64,000 bases of DNA from Parvularcula mediterranea. GTDB lineage: Bacteria > Pseudomonadota > Alphaproteobacteria > Caulobacterales > Parvularculaceae. Each line of letters starts with the position of its first letter. The first letter of the stretch is position 1. The notes under the pieces are model-generated. The model ran no database searches. It had not been told where the DNA came from and worked only from the letters and a program-made list of their open reading frames with translations. Position numbers and translations under genes: made by a program. Positions 47,677 through 57,796 of the stretch are shown here, one piece after another. The stretch spans positions 248,001-312,000 of the forward strand of contig NZ_JABFCX010000003.1 in assembly GCF_013085255.1 (NCBI RefSeq), read 5' to 3'.

Positions 47677-48976
47677 TCACACTGCTCGCCCTCGCCGCCT
47701 CCGTCAGCCTTGCCCCCGCGAGTGTCGAGGAACAGAAGAAGGTCCTCAGCGAATATTGCCTCATTCAGCAGCCCCCGAACGTTGCGCCGGAGAAAGCTAT
47801 CGCTGCCAACCGGGCGGAGGTAGCGCAAAACCTGCGCACCACTTCCCGGCGGATAGACGAGCTCAGGAAGCCTGAGGGGCGGAACGTCGTTGGTCTGACA
47901 ACGGACGTTTCTGCTGCTGCTGCCAGAAGAACAAGCGTCGGAAATGACAGTTCCGCCGAGGACGTCAAGAAGCCCCAGAACGCCGCACGCTTCCTCATCC
48001 AAACCGGGCAGGCCGATAGCCGCGCAACGATCGCGGTCGACCGGCGCACCGCTACGGGCGGGTTCGGATCTTACGCGCATACGCTCACGCTTTCGACGCC
48101 GACCGCCGATGAGGGCGATACGAGGTTCGGGCGTTTCGGCGACTTCGGAGCGGACCTGCGGGCGTCCTATGCCTTTTCTGGATCGACGCGGAGATTCAGC
48201 CGGATCAGAGAGGAAAAGGCGCTCGCCCGTCTTGAAGGCTTGCTCAGGGCAAAGATCAATATCGCGCTTGAGAAAAGCTGCGAGAAGGACCCCTCTTCGG
48301 CTGCCTGCCGGGTCTATCGGAACGACCCTGCGTTCGACCGGATCGTCCCAGAGATCGGAGGAATACGGCCGATTAAAGTCAATCCGACATGCCTTGAGAG
48401 ATACAAGTTGAAGGAGGAGATCGAAACCTACCGCGATGCTGTCGCGGTAGAGAGCTCCTTCTGGCTTTACAGTGTCGAGGCCGCGATCGGGGCGCAGGAA
48501 TTCGAGGTTGCTGAAGCTTTCAACGAAGATGGCGACAGGGAAGAAGACCGAACGCCTTATAGCCTCAGCGGCAGCGCTGGATGGGTGACCAAAGATCAGT
48601 CGACCTATATCGGTGGCGGTTTCTCCTGGAGCCGGTCGTTCAAGGCTGCTTCCGAAAAAATTGCCTGTCAGACGGATACAGACGACGCCGTCAATTGCGT
48701 GGAGGGCGTCTTCGCGGACCCATCAAGAGATATCGACGCAACGCTTTTCGGAGAAATCCGACGCACTGCCCCTAAGGGGGTGCCATTCGTTCACGGGGCA
48801 TCTCTCCGCGTGGGGTTCGACCTTCAGGATGACGAATGGCTGGTCGAAGCGCCGATCTATTTTCTCAAGAACGCCGAAGACAAGTTCAACGGCGGCTTGA
48901 AGGTCGAGTGGAACCCCGAAGACCAGCTGATCTTCGGGGTCTTTGTGGGCGCTGATTTCGATCTGGTCGGTGGCCC

Positions 48977-48980
<4 letters not shown>
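47673..48980 (+). CDS. Unknown exported, beta-strand-rich protein, second gene of pair
   Basis: The 435-residue product begins MITLLALAASVSLAPASVEE, a short signal-peptide-like segment. Alternating aromatic and polar residues in the second half (LSGSAGWVTKDQSTYIGGGFSW, SLRVGFDLQDDEW, GVFVGADFDLVG) suggest outer-membrane beta-strands, but the last residue is Pro, not Phe. Six or so cysteines (CLIQQ, CEKD, SSAAC, NPTCLE, ACQTD, VNCVEG) could form disulfides. Its N-terminal third is helical and charged. It is coupled to the small gene before it, and its stop interleaves with recQ in a CTAG. I recognise no family. Confidence 0.6.
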
Positions 48981-50788
<1,808 letters not shown>

Positions 50789-50845
50789 GCGCTCTCCCTG
50801 CCCGGTTTTGGCGGGGGTGAGCAAGGGGTTGGGTTCTTTGAGAAC

Positions 50846-50953
50846 GTCTTCCCGGAAAGCCGGAGGCTTATCCGGGATCCATGGACTGACCGACTGAGTG
50901 ATTGAACGTGATGGTCCATGGGTCCCGGATATCGGCTCTGCCGATTCCGGGAG
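50846..50953. repeat. Compound palindromic element between recQ and the CIA30-like gene
   Basis: A 17-base inverted repeat (50870-50886 against 50914-50930, one mismatch) surrounds a 27-base loop. Each arm also starts its own hairpin: CCCGGA 50851-50856 with TCCGGG 50871-50876, and TCCCGGA 50923-50929 with TCCGGGA 50946-50952. The CCGGATAAGCC...GGCTTTCCGGG texture is typical of REP-like elements in alphaproteobacteria. It fills most of the 187-base gap and could act as a terminator region for both genes. Confidence 0.75.
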
Positions 50954-50975
50954 AGCGTTCCGCGGTGAATGAAAG

Positions 50976-51506
50976 CTAACGACAGTAGCTGATCTTGTGG
51001 ACCTTGAGTTCGAAGGGGCCGTCTTCTCCGTCGGCGAGGATGATGCCGATCTCGACCGCGTCGGAGGCGTCGAAGTCGGCGGCGCGGACGGATCTTCCGA
51101 AGATGGTGGTGGGCATGTCGGAGAGCTCGGCTCTGACGGTCTGAGGCTCGTCATGGGTCTCGGAGGTCAGCGCGGCGCGGTAGGTGACGCGGCGGCCGCG
51201 ATAGCGTTCGTTCGTCTGGAAGATCAGCTCGTAGGCGCGGCCGTCGCCCTCGACGAGGGCTTCGATGTGGGTGGCACCTTCCATGCCCTGGAGGCCTCGG
51301 CGGACGGAGGAGAAGCCGCCGCCATTGGTGTTGATGTTGCCCTCGAAGACCATGACGCCGTCCTTGACCCGGGCCGAGCCGTCGGAGCGTCCGCCCATGA
51401 CCCCGTCATTGACGGTGCGCCAGCGGCCGAACTCATCGCCTGAGAAATCGTCGATCGTCGTGCACTCGGTCATGGCCAGTCCTGCAATCAGCGCTGCGAT
51501 GAGCAT
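50976..51506 (-). CDS. CIA30 family protein
   Basis: The 176-residue protein has a short hydrophobic signal (MLIAALIAGLAM) followed by TTIDDFSGDEFGRWRTVNDGVMGGRS, the CIA30 (NDUFAF1-like) start, then GNINTNGGGFSSVRRG and QTNERYRGRRVTYRA. The fold is a galactose-binding-like sandwich. Mitochondrial relatives assist complex I assembly; the bacterial role is uncertain. The start at 51506 follows GAGGAG; the one at 51542 lies too far upstream. Confidence 0.82.
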   Translation of the reverse strand: MLIAALIAGLAMTECTTIDDFSGDEFGRWRTVNDGVMGGRSDGSARVKDGVMVFEGNINTNGGGFSSVRRGLQGMEGATHIEALVEGDGRAYELIFQTNERYRGRRVTYRAALTSETHDEPQTVRAELSDMPTTIFGRSVRAADFDASDAVEIGIILADGEDGPFELKVHKISYCR

Positions 51507-51601
51507 GGGGCTCTCCTCGGTTGCAAGGAAGTTAGCGACCACTCAGGCTGAGCACAGCGGTCCCCTTGCCGCAGGTGGCGGCTTCGCGGCAGAAGTGAGG
51601 G

Positions 51602-52564
51602 ATGCTCACCATTGATCCCGCCGTTTTCGACCCCTCCTCCGTCACCCCTGAGACCCAGGCGGTGAACGACCAGATCGAGGCTTTCCTGAAGGACAAGCCG
51701 ACGATCATCGACCTTGGCGCCCCCCTGATCCGGGAGCTGCGCGCGAAGGGCGAAGGCCTTCTCGGCAAGCAGCCTGAGAGCAAGCTGGCGCGCTGGGAGA
51801 CGGCGAAGGCGAATGGCCTTGAGGTGCCTGTCCGGGTGATCGAGGCCGAGGGCGAGAAGAAGGGCGTCTACCTCCACATCCATGGAGGCGGCGGCTGTAT
51901 CGGCACGGCGGACACGCAGGACCAGCTTCTGGAGCGTCTCGCAATGAGGCTGCAGGTGGCGGTGGTGAGCGTGGAGTACCGTCTTGCGCCGGAGAACCCT
52001 TGGCCTGCGGGCCCTGACGATTGCGAGGCGGCAGCCGTTTGGCTGTTCGAGAATGCCGGGGCGATGTTCGGCACGGAGAAGATCATCATCGGCGGCGAGA
52101 GCGCCGGTGGGCATCTGGCTGCCGTGACGATCCTCCGTATGCGGGACAAGCACGATAAGCGGTTCCTCGGTGCGAACCTTGTCTATGGCGCCTTCGACAT
52201 GCGGGTGACGCCGAGCATGAGAAACTGGGGGCCGCGGAACCTCATCCTCTCCACCCCGATCGTGGAGTGGTTCTTTGCCCAGCAGTTCCCTGAGGGCTGC
52301 GGGTACGAGATGGATGATCCGGGAGTGTCGCCGCTTCTGGCCAAGCTCGACGATCTGTGTCCTGCGCTTTTCTCGGTCGGGACGGCCGACCCCCTAATTG
52401 ACGATACGCTGATGATGGCTCCGCGCTGGCTCGCGGCTGGGAACAGGGCCGAGCTGGAGATCTATCCGGGCGGGGTTCATGCGTTTGACCATGTGCCGGG
52501 CCTGAAGATCGCCGAGGAGCACCATGAGCGGGCCTATCAGTTCCTCGAAGGCTGCCTCGCGTGA
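51602..52564 (+). CDS. Alpha/beta hydrolase, hormone-sensitive-lipase type esterase
   Basis: The 320-residue enzyme has the oxyanion motif HGGGG (94-98), the nucleophile elbow GESAGG with Ser167, and a C-terminal GGVHAFDH with the catalytic His; the acid is probably in SVGTADPLIDD. These define the HSL-like esterase family. No signal peptide is present. The substrate is unknown, likely short acyl esters. It is coupled to the next hydrolase by GTGA. Confidence 0.88.
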   Translation: MLTIDPAVFDPSSVTPETQAVNDQIEAFLKDKPTIIDLGAPLIRELRAKGEGLLGKQPESKLARWETAKANGLEVPVRVIEAEGEKKGVYLHIHGGGGCIGTADTQDQLLERLAMRLQVAVVSVEYRLAPENPWPAGPDDCEAAAVWLFENAGAMFGTEKIIIGGESAGGHLAAVTILRMRDKHDKRFLGANLVYGAFDMRVTPSMRNWGPRNLILSTPIVEWFFAQQFPEGCGYEMDDPGVSPLLAKLDDLCPALFSVGTADPLIDDTLMMAPRWLAAGNRAELEIYPGGVHAFDHVPGLKIAEEHHERAYQFLEGCLA

Positions 52565-53547
52565 GCCTGCCTTTCGGGTTTCCTGAGCTGCGGCTTGTCG
52601 AGGCGGGGGAGGTCACCTTCTCCGTGCACGAAGCGGGCCCTGAGGATGGCTTGCCGCTTCTCATGCTCCATGGCTGGCCGGAGTTGGCGTTCAGCTGGGC
52701 GCCGCTCGTGCGTCCTCTGACGGAGGCGGGCTATCGGCTCATCATGCCGGACATCAAAGGGTTTGGCGCATCGTCGAAACCGACCGATCCCGAAGCCTAC
52801 CGGATGAGCGTGATTGCGGAGGATTACGGCAAGCTCCTCGATGCGCTGGGCCTCGAAAAGGTGGTGCTGGTCGGCCATGACTGGGGCGGTGCCATAGTAT
52901 GGCCGATGACCCAGCGGCTGGGCGAGCGCATCCTCGGGGTGGCGAGCTTCTGCACGCCCTACCCTGACCTCGCGCCAGCGCCGCCGCTCAAGATCTGGCA
53001 GCAGAAGATGGGCGAGCGGTTCTATATCAATCAGTTCCAGGATCCTCAGCTCCCGGATCGTGTGTTTGGCGGGCGTGAGGAGGATTTCTTCAGGTTCATC
53101 ATGCGCCCAGGTCCTCCGCGCGAGGTCTGGCCGAAGCTCATCCCCTCGGCGCTCGAGATCCCTGACCGCTTTGCCGAAGCGGAAGGTCCGTGGCCTGACT
53201 GTGTGCTGCCTGAGGAGGCCGTGCCGGTTTATGCGGAGGCCTATGCTGCGTCAGGGCACGAAGGCCCAACGATGGTCTACCGCGCAATCGACCTCCACTG
53301 GCAGGAGCGTTCGGAGTACGATCCCGACATCACCGTCCCTGCACTGATGGTCACGGCGACGCGAGACATGATGCTGCCGCCTGAGGCATCGCTCGGGATG
53401 GAGAAGCGGGTGCCGAACCTCTCCCGCGCCGAACTCGACAGCGGGCACTGGGTGATGTGGGAGGCAGGGGATGCGGCGGCGGAAGCGCTGCTTGGGTGGT
53501 TACAGAATCCTGAGGTGCTGTTTTTCCATCCGACACTTTCAATATAG
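52561..53547 (+). CDS. Alpha/beta hydrolase, epoxide hydrolase-like
   Basis: The 328-residue protein starts at a GTG overlapping the previous stop. HGWPE at about 38-41 and VGHDWGG with the nucleophile Asp107 are the epoxide-hydrolase signatures (Asp in place of Ser), and SGHWVMWEAGD supplies the His. The cap region is longer than in simple lipases. It should open an epoxide through an Asp-ester intermediate; a haloalkane dehalogenase role is less likely. The pair of hydrolases suggests a common xenobiotic or lipid substrate. Confidence 0.85.
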   Translation: MSLPFGFPELRLVEAGEVTFSVHEAGPEDGLPLLMLHGWPELAFSWAPLVRPLTEAGYRLIMPDIKGFGASSKPTDPEAYRMSVIAEDYGKLLDALGLEKVVLVGHDWGGAIVWPMTQRLGERILGVASFCTPYPDLAPAPPLKIWQQKMGERFYINQFQDPQLPDRVFGGREEDFFRFIMRPGPPREVWPKLIPSALEIPDRFAEAEGPWPDCVLPEEAVPVYAEAYAASGHEGPTMVYRAIDLHWQERSEYDPDITVPALMVTATRDMMLPPEASLGMEKRVPNLSRAELDSGHWVMWEAGDAAAEALLGWLQNPEVLFFHPTLSI

Positions 53548-53617
53548 CCTCTTCCAAACTCGGTGAAAGACCGGCACGGTTAACGTGATACATGAGGGAT
53601 TGATGCGGAGGGGTAAA

Positions 53618-54664
53618 ATGGACGGGTCATTCAAGGGGCGGATCGAGCCCTCTTCTTCGCGCAATGCTCTTGTGGAACAGGATGAGCTCATTAGCTCGTT
53701 CCCAGACGAGAAAGACGTGTTGGAGCAATTTCGAGAGCTTTATCCAGAAGATTCAGTCGATGAGGCAAAAGACTTTGATAGTGTCATACGAAAATTTTGC
53801 GATGGTGCGTTCGACGTATTGAATGGGACGAATCTTCGTTTTGAGAAACGTCTCTTTTACAGAAATTTTTGGAAAGAGATGATGATCGCATCATTCATCT
53901 CATTCGTCGGTTTGGCTGCGACAATTTTTTTATTTTCTCCAGATGATAAGAACTATTATCTGATTTTCGGAGCGTGCCTCTTGCTCGTGACTCTACAGGG
54001 ATTGTTCCGTTACGTTTGGCTTTTGAAAAACGAGCGCGATCTCAAGGATATGCGAGTTTCGCTCAATACTTATTTTGATTCCGAATTCCAAAGTCATTTT
54101 CTCGAAGACCCCTCTTCAAGCATAAGGGGTATATCGACAAACTCAAATAGTGACGTGGCATCAATGAATAGTGCAAAAAGCCTACTTGATGCTCTCAAGA
54201 TTTGGGGTAAGATAGAAGGCATCCTACACGATATTGAAAATCGACACCTCGACCAAAGACTCAAATCGAGTGACGACCGAAGTCGTGTCGGACCGATTGC
54301 TTTTGCTTCTTTTATTCTACCAATGTTTGGAATGGCAGTTGGTTCGTCATTCTATACTTCAGATATGTCTTTATCTCTCTTACTAGCTGCTTTTGTATTG
54401 ATAAGTTTCATGCTTCAGTATCGGTTTGCCAGGCGCGAATTCGTGAACGTCCTGTTCTATCATCAGTGGGGATTATCCTCACTGGATGAGGGCGATAAGT
54501 GGTCCCAATCAAAACTGAAAAAACTACTTAAAGATGAGAGCAGAGGCTTTGATAAATTAGGCAACTTGCCAGAAAGAGTGTCGGGAAAAGATCCCTCTCG
54601 CGCGATTGCTGATAAGTATCTCGAGGTGCTCGAGGCGTTTCGCACCAAGGGGATGCAAAACTGA
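53618..54664 (+). CDS. AT-rich four-helix membrane protein of unknown function
   Basis: The 348-residue protein has paired hydrophobic helices near residues 90-115 and 118-140, and another pair near 230-275, with large charged cytoplasmic segments at the ends and between. GGAGGGG before the ATG at 53618 supports this start over GTG 53585 and ATG 53603. No domain is recognised. A sampled 60-base stretch (53881-53940) is 40% GC, far below neighbours, and rare codons are frequent, suggesting horizontal acquisition. It has no coupled partner; the unrelated genes around it are typical of this genome. Confidence 0.7.
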   Translation: MDGSFKGRIEPSSSRNALVEQDELISSFPDEKDVLEQFRELYPEDSVDEAKDFDSVIRKFCDGAFDVLNGTNLRFEKRLFYRNFWKEMMIASFISFVGLAATIFLFSPDDKNYYLIFGACLLLVTLQGLFRYVWLLKNERDLKDMRVSLNTYFDSEFQSHFLEDPSSSIRGISTNSNSDVASMNSAKSLLDALKIWGKIEGILHDIENRHLDQRLKSSDDRSRVGPIAFASFILPMFGMAVGSSFYTSDMSLSLLLAAFVLISFMLQYRFARREFVNVLFYHQWGLSSLDEGDKWSQSKLKKLLKDESRGFDKLGNLPERVSGKDPSRAIADKYLEVLEAFRTKGMQN

Positions 54665-54840
54665 GCCAAAGACGAGTCTCATTCCGTTTTCTCAAACTGA
54701 CGCGTCGCCGGCGCAGCCGCCCTCCCCGCTAGGCTTCCGCTAACTGCGCACCACGTACACTCCCTGACACCAGCCTGTTGAACCGCCTCGCGGAACCTGC
54801 GATGCGGGGCGAAAGAGATCACTCAAGAGGAGAGCCCATC

Positions 54841-55059
54841 ATGGCCGATCAACCCGAGCGCATCACCATCCTCGCCCGCGAATTCAGCGCCGCTGCGCTG
54901 GAGTTCCACCGCGGCAAGATGGCCGAGAAGGGCTATGTCATGGAAGGCTCGATCACCCCGCGTAAGATGCAGATGATCGAAGGCCATGAGCAGCCCAAGG
55001 ACCTGTTCGACGGCGACGTTCTATTCGCCGTGACCTTCCGCCTGAAGGAAGCCGAGTAA
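54841..55059 (+). CDS. Small conserved-looking protein, unknown function
   Basis: The 72-residue protein begins MADQPERITILAREFSAAAL at an ATG after AAGAGGAGAG; the TTG at 54778 is not preferred. FHRGKMAEKGYVMEGSI and KMQMIEGHEQPKDLFDG are helical and strand-like by composition. It has no signal or membrane segment. I do not recognise the family. Confidence 0.6.
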   Translation: MADQPERITILAREFSAAALEFHRGKMAEKGYVMEGSITPRKMQMIEGHEQPKDLFDGDVLFAVTFRLKEAE

Positions 55060-55129
55060 GTTTCGGCCCTATCGGTCCGGCGCGGGAGCTGTTAGCCTCG
55101 CGCCTGTCAGGATTATGAGGGAGACCGCC

Positions 55130-55432
55130 ATGAAACGTTGCCTTCTTGCCGCTCTGGCGGTGCTCTCTGCGACGGCCTGCGCCACCGCTTCCAAAATCAC
55201 CATCGCTGATCGTCTCGAGAATCTTGGCCTGTCCCGGGACCGCTCGGAATGCATGGCGAATGAGCTCGATGACCGCCTGAACGACGACCAGCTGTCGAAG
55301 TTCGCGCGCTTCACGGTGCAGCTCGACAAGGCAGACAGCGCGCTGCAGGCGATCTCGGCCCTGCGCCAGATCGAAGATCCCAAGATCGCGCGCGCCGTGA
55401 CCGGCTCGGCGTTCTCCTGTGCGCTGAACTGA
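55130..55432 (+). CDS. Small putative lipoprotein
   Basis: The 100-residue protein starts MKRCLLAALAVLSATACATA, a lipoprotein-type signal with a probable lipobox at ATAC. The start at 55130 is preferred because GAGGGAGA lies just upstream; an ATG at 55115 is also in frame. The mature part is short and helical, containing a second Cys near the end (SAFSCALN). The function is unknown. Confidence 0.6.
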   Translation: MKRCLLAALAVLSATACATASKITIADRLENLGLSRDRSECMANELDDRLNDDQLSKFARFTVQLDKADSALQAISALRQIEDPKIARAVTGSAFSCALN

Positions 55433-55434
55433 CC

Positions 55435-56535
55435 TTGGACCTCCGCGGCAAGGCAGACGACCGCTTTCGCCATGTCGGCACGGCGCTGAAGGAAAGCCTC
55501 GCAGCAGGCGAAGACCTTGGCGCATCGGTGGCGGTGATCATAGACGGCGAGACCGTCGTGGACATCGCCGGCGGCTATCAGGACAAGGCGAAGACCCTCC
55601 CCTACGACCCCCGCTCGCTGACCTGCGTCTTCTCATCGGGCAAGGCGGTCTGCGCAGCGCTCATCATGGCGGCGGTGTCCGAGGGCAAGCTTGCCTATGA
55701 CAAGCCGGTCGCTGACTACTGGCCGACGTTTGCGGCTGGTGGGAAAGGCGACATCACCGTCGCCGAGGCCCTGAGCCATCAGGCTGGCCTCTCGGCTTTC
55801 CTCGAAGAGAAAGACCCGGCGATCTGGATCGATTGGGAGGCTACCTGCGCAGCTATTGCGGAGATGGAGCCGATCTTCGCGCCTCGCAGCGCCAGCGGCT
55901 ATGGCCCCCAGACCTATGGCTATATCGCGGGCGAGCTCCTGCGCATCGCCAATGGCCAGTCCGTTGGGCGGCAGCTTGCGGGCCTCACAGACGATGTGAT
56001 CTGCGGCCTCACGCTGTCCCAAGCGACGCGCACGACGCCGTTGGTGAAGCCCAAACGTCCGCCAGATCTCGGCGAGATTGATGCCATCACGAAGGCCGCA
56101 TTCCTCGAGAAATGGTCCTCGCCAGCTGGCGTCTCACGGCAGGCCTGGGCGGCGGCGGAGATCCCCGCCTCCAACATGCACGCCTGCGCGCATGGTCTTG
56201 CGGAGGTGATGCAGCTCTTCGCCTCGGGCTGCTGGGGCGAGCTAACGGTGAGCGATAAGGTTCGCGAGGAAGCCTGGGCCGAGCGCATTCACGGCGCGGA
56301 CCTCGTTCTGCCTTTCACCCTGTCCTGGGCGGCTGGCGTGATGAGGGAGACGGGCGAGCTCTTCGGCGCGCCTCCGACTGCTATCGGCCATTACGGCTTT
56401 GGCGGCTCCTGCGTGCTGGCCGACCCGGCCCGCAATATGAGCTTCGCCTATGTGCCGAACCAGCAGTCGCCGCACCTTGTGGCGGACCCTCGCGCGGTGC
56501 GTTTGGTTAAGGCTGTTTACCAAGCCTTGACCTAA
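55435..56535 (+). CDS. Serine hydrolase of the beta-lactamase (class C/EstB) family
   Basis: The 366-residue enzyme has SSGK with Ser67 as nucleophile (SxxK), YGPQTYGYIAGEL as the Tyr motif and GHYGFGGS as the HTG-like motif, the pattern of EstB-type esterases in the beta-lactamase family. No signal peptide is seen, so a cytosolic esterase is more likely than a true beta-lactamase. The only plausible start is a TTG two bases after the previous stop, which would imply translational coupling. Confidence 0.85.
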   Translation: MDLRGKADDRFRHVGTALKESLAAGEDLGASVAVIIDGETVVDIAGGYQDKAKTLPYDPRSLTCVFSSGKAVCAALIMAAVSEGKLAYDKPVADYWPTFAAGGKGDITVAEALSHQAGLSAFLEEKDPAIWIDWEATCAAIAEMEPIFAPRSASGYGPQTYGYIAGELLRIANGQSVGRQLAGLTDDVICGLTLSQATRTTPLVKPKRPPDLGEIDAITKAAFLEKWSSPAGVSRQAWAAAEIPASNMHACAHGLAEVMQLFASGCWGELTVSDKVREEAWAERIHGADLVLPFTLSWAAGVMRETGELFGAPPTAIGHYGFGGSCVLADPARNMSFAYVPNQQSPHLVADPRAVRLVKAVYQALT

Positions 56536-56581
56536 ATCCGGCTGGATCGTCATTGGACCAGGGACGGCGACGCGCGGTAGC

Positions 56582-57796
56582 GTGGTCCGTCGAATATGGG
56601 GAGGTTCCGCTTTGCTATTTGCTGCTCTCGCCGCGCTCACACTCTCGGTTTCGGCCGCGCAGGAGAGCGAACTCGACGCTTTTGTCAGGGACTTCCGCGC
56701 CGAGGCGCTCAGCGAAGGCATCTCGCCTACGGTCTATGACCGCGAGATGGCGACGGCGACGGTCCGCCCCAAGGTCATCGAGCGCGACCGGAACCAGCCG
56801 GAATTTGTCCGGCCGATCTGGGGATATCTCGACAGTGCCGTCTCCGACCGCAGGATTTCTGATGGGCGTGCGGCAGCCGTGCGGGGCCAGGACCCCCTGA
56901 TCATGGCGGCGACGGCTTACGGGACGGATCCCAACATCATCGCGGCGATCTGGGGGCTCGAGTCGAACTACGGCAAGATCCTCGGCAACAATGATATTAT
57001 CTCCGCTGTGACCACTTTGGCCATCGATGGCAGGCGTGAGCGCTTCGCCAAGGCGCAGCTTATCGCAGCGCTGCGGATCATTCAGGACGGCTACGCGACG
57101 CGGGAGCAGCTTGTCGGCTCCTGGGCAGGCGCGATGGGGCAGACGCAGTTCATTCCGACCACGTATCTTGCGTATGCGGTCGATCTCGATGGCGATGGCA
57201 AGAAGAACATCTGGACCGACCTTGGCGATGTCTTTGCCTCGACCGCCAACCACCTTGACCGCTCAGGCTGGCGCACGGGCCGCCCTGTCGTCGTTGAAGT
57301 GACGTTGCCTGACGACTTCAATTATGCACTGACCGATGGTCGCCGCCTGCGTGTTGTCGACTGGATCCAGAACGGCGTACGAGGCGCGAGCAGTGTCCTT
57401 CTCGACGTAGCCGATCCCGACCTAGGCGCGAAGCTGATTGTGCCTGCGGGGGCGAAGGGTCCGGCGTTCCTGACCTTCCACAATTTCGATGTCATCAAGC
57501 GCTATAACAACGCGACCTCCTATGCCCTCGGCGTGGCCATGCTGGCCGAGCGGATTGGCGGCTCGGAGACAGGGCTCAAGGCCGAATGGCCGCGCGATGA
57601 CCGTCCCCTGACGCGGACGGAGCGTATGGAGCTGCAACGGCTTCTGGCGGCGAAGGGCTTCAGTGTCGGCGGCATTGACGGGATCATCGGTCCGAACACT
57701 AGGAAGGCGCTGCGCCAGTGGCAGGCCGCCAATGGTCTGACCCCTGACGGCTATCCTTCGGCGTCGATGCTCGCGAAGCTCTCAGGGAACGAGTGA
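56582..57796 (+). CDS. mltB: Lytic murein transglycosylase B with peptidoglycan-binding domain
   Basis: The 404-residue protein has a signal-like N-terminus, an SLT_2 catalytic domain (IWGLESNYGKILG with catalytic Glu127, SWAGAMGQTQFIPTTYLAYA) and a C-terminal PG_binding_1 domain (IDGIIGPNTRKALRQWQAANGL). It cleaves glycan strands of peptidoglycan, forming 1,6-anhydro ends. The start is a GTG at 56582; a TTG at 56612 follows a good GGGGAGG site and would give a cleaner signal peptide. It overlaps mnmC by GTGA. Confidence 0.92.
   Translation: MVRRIWGGSALLFAALAALTLSVSAAQESELDAFVRDFRAEALSEGISPTVYDREMATATVRPKVIERDRNQPEFVRPIWGYLDSAVSDRRISDGRAAAVRGQDPLIMAATAYGTDPNIIAAIWGLESNYGKILGNNDIISAVTTLAIDGRRERFAKAQLIAALRIIQDGYATREQLVGSWAGAMGQTQFIPTTYLAYAVDLDGDGKKNIWTDLGDVFASTANHLDRSGWRTGRPVVVEVTLPDDFNYALTDGRRLRVVDWIQNGVRGASSVLLDVADPDLGAKLIVPAGAKGPAFLTFHNFDVIKRYNNATSYALGVAMLAERIGGSETGLKAEWPRDDRPLTRTERMELQRLLAAKGFSVGGIDGIIGPNTRKALRQWQAANGLTPDGYPSASMLAKLSGNE

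Noticed and set aside
50789-51154. Extended recQ N-terminus
   Set aside because: The extension overlaps the palindromic element and the CIA30-like gene and has a low-complexity composition; 50788 has a good ribosome site.
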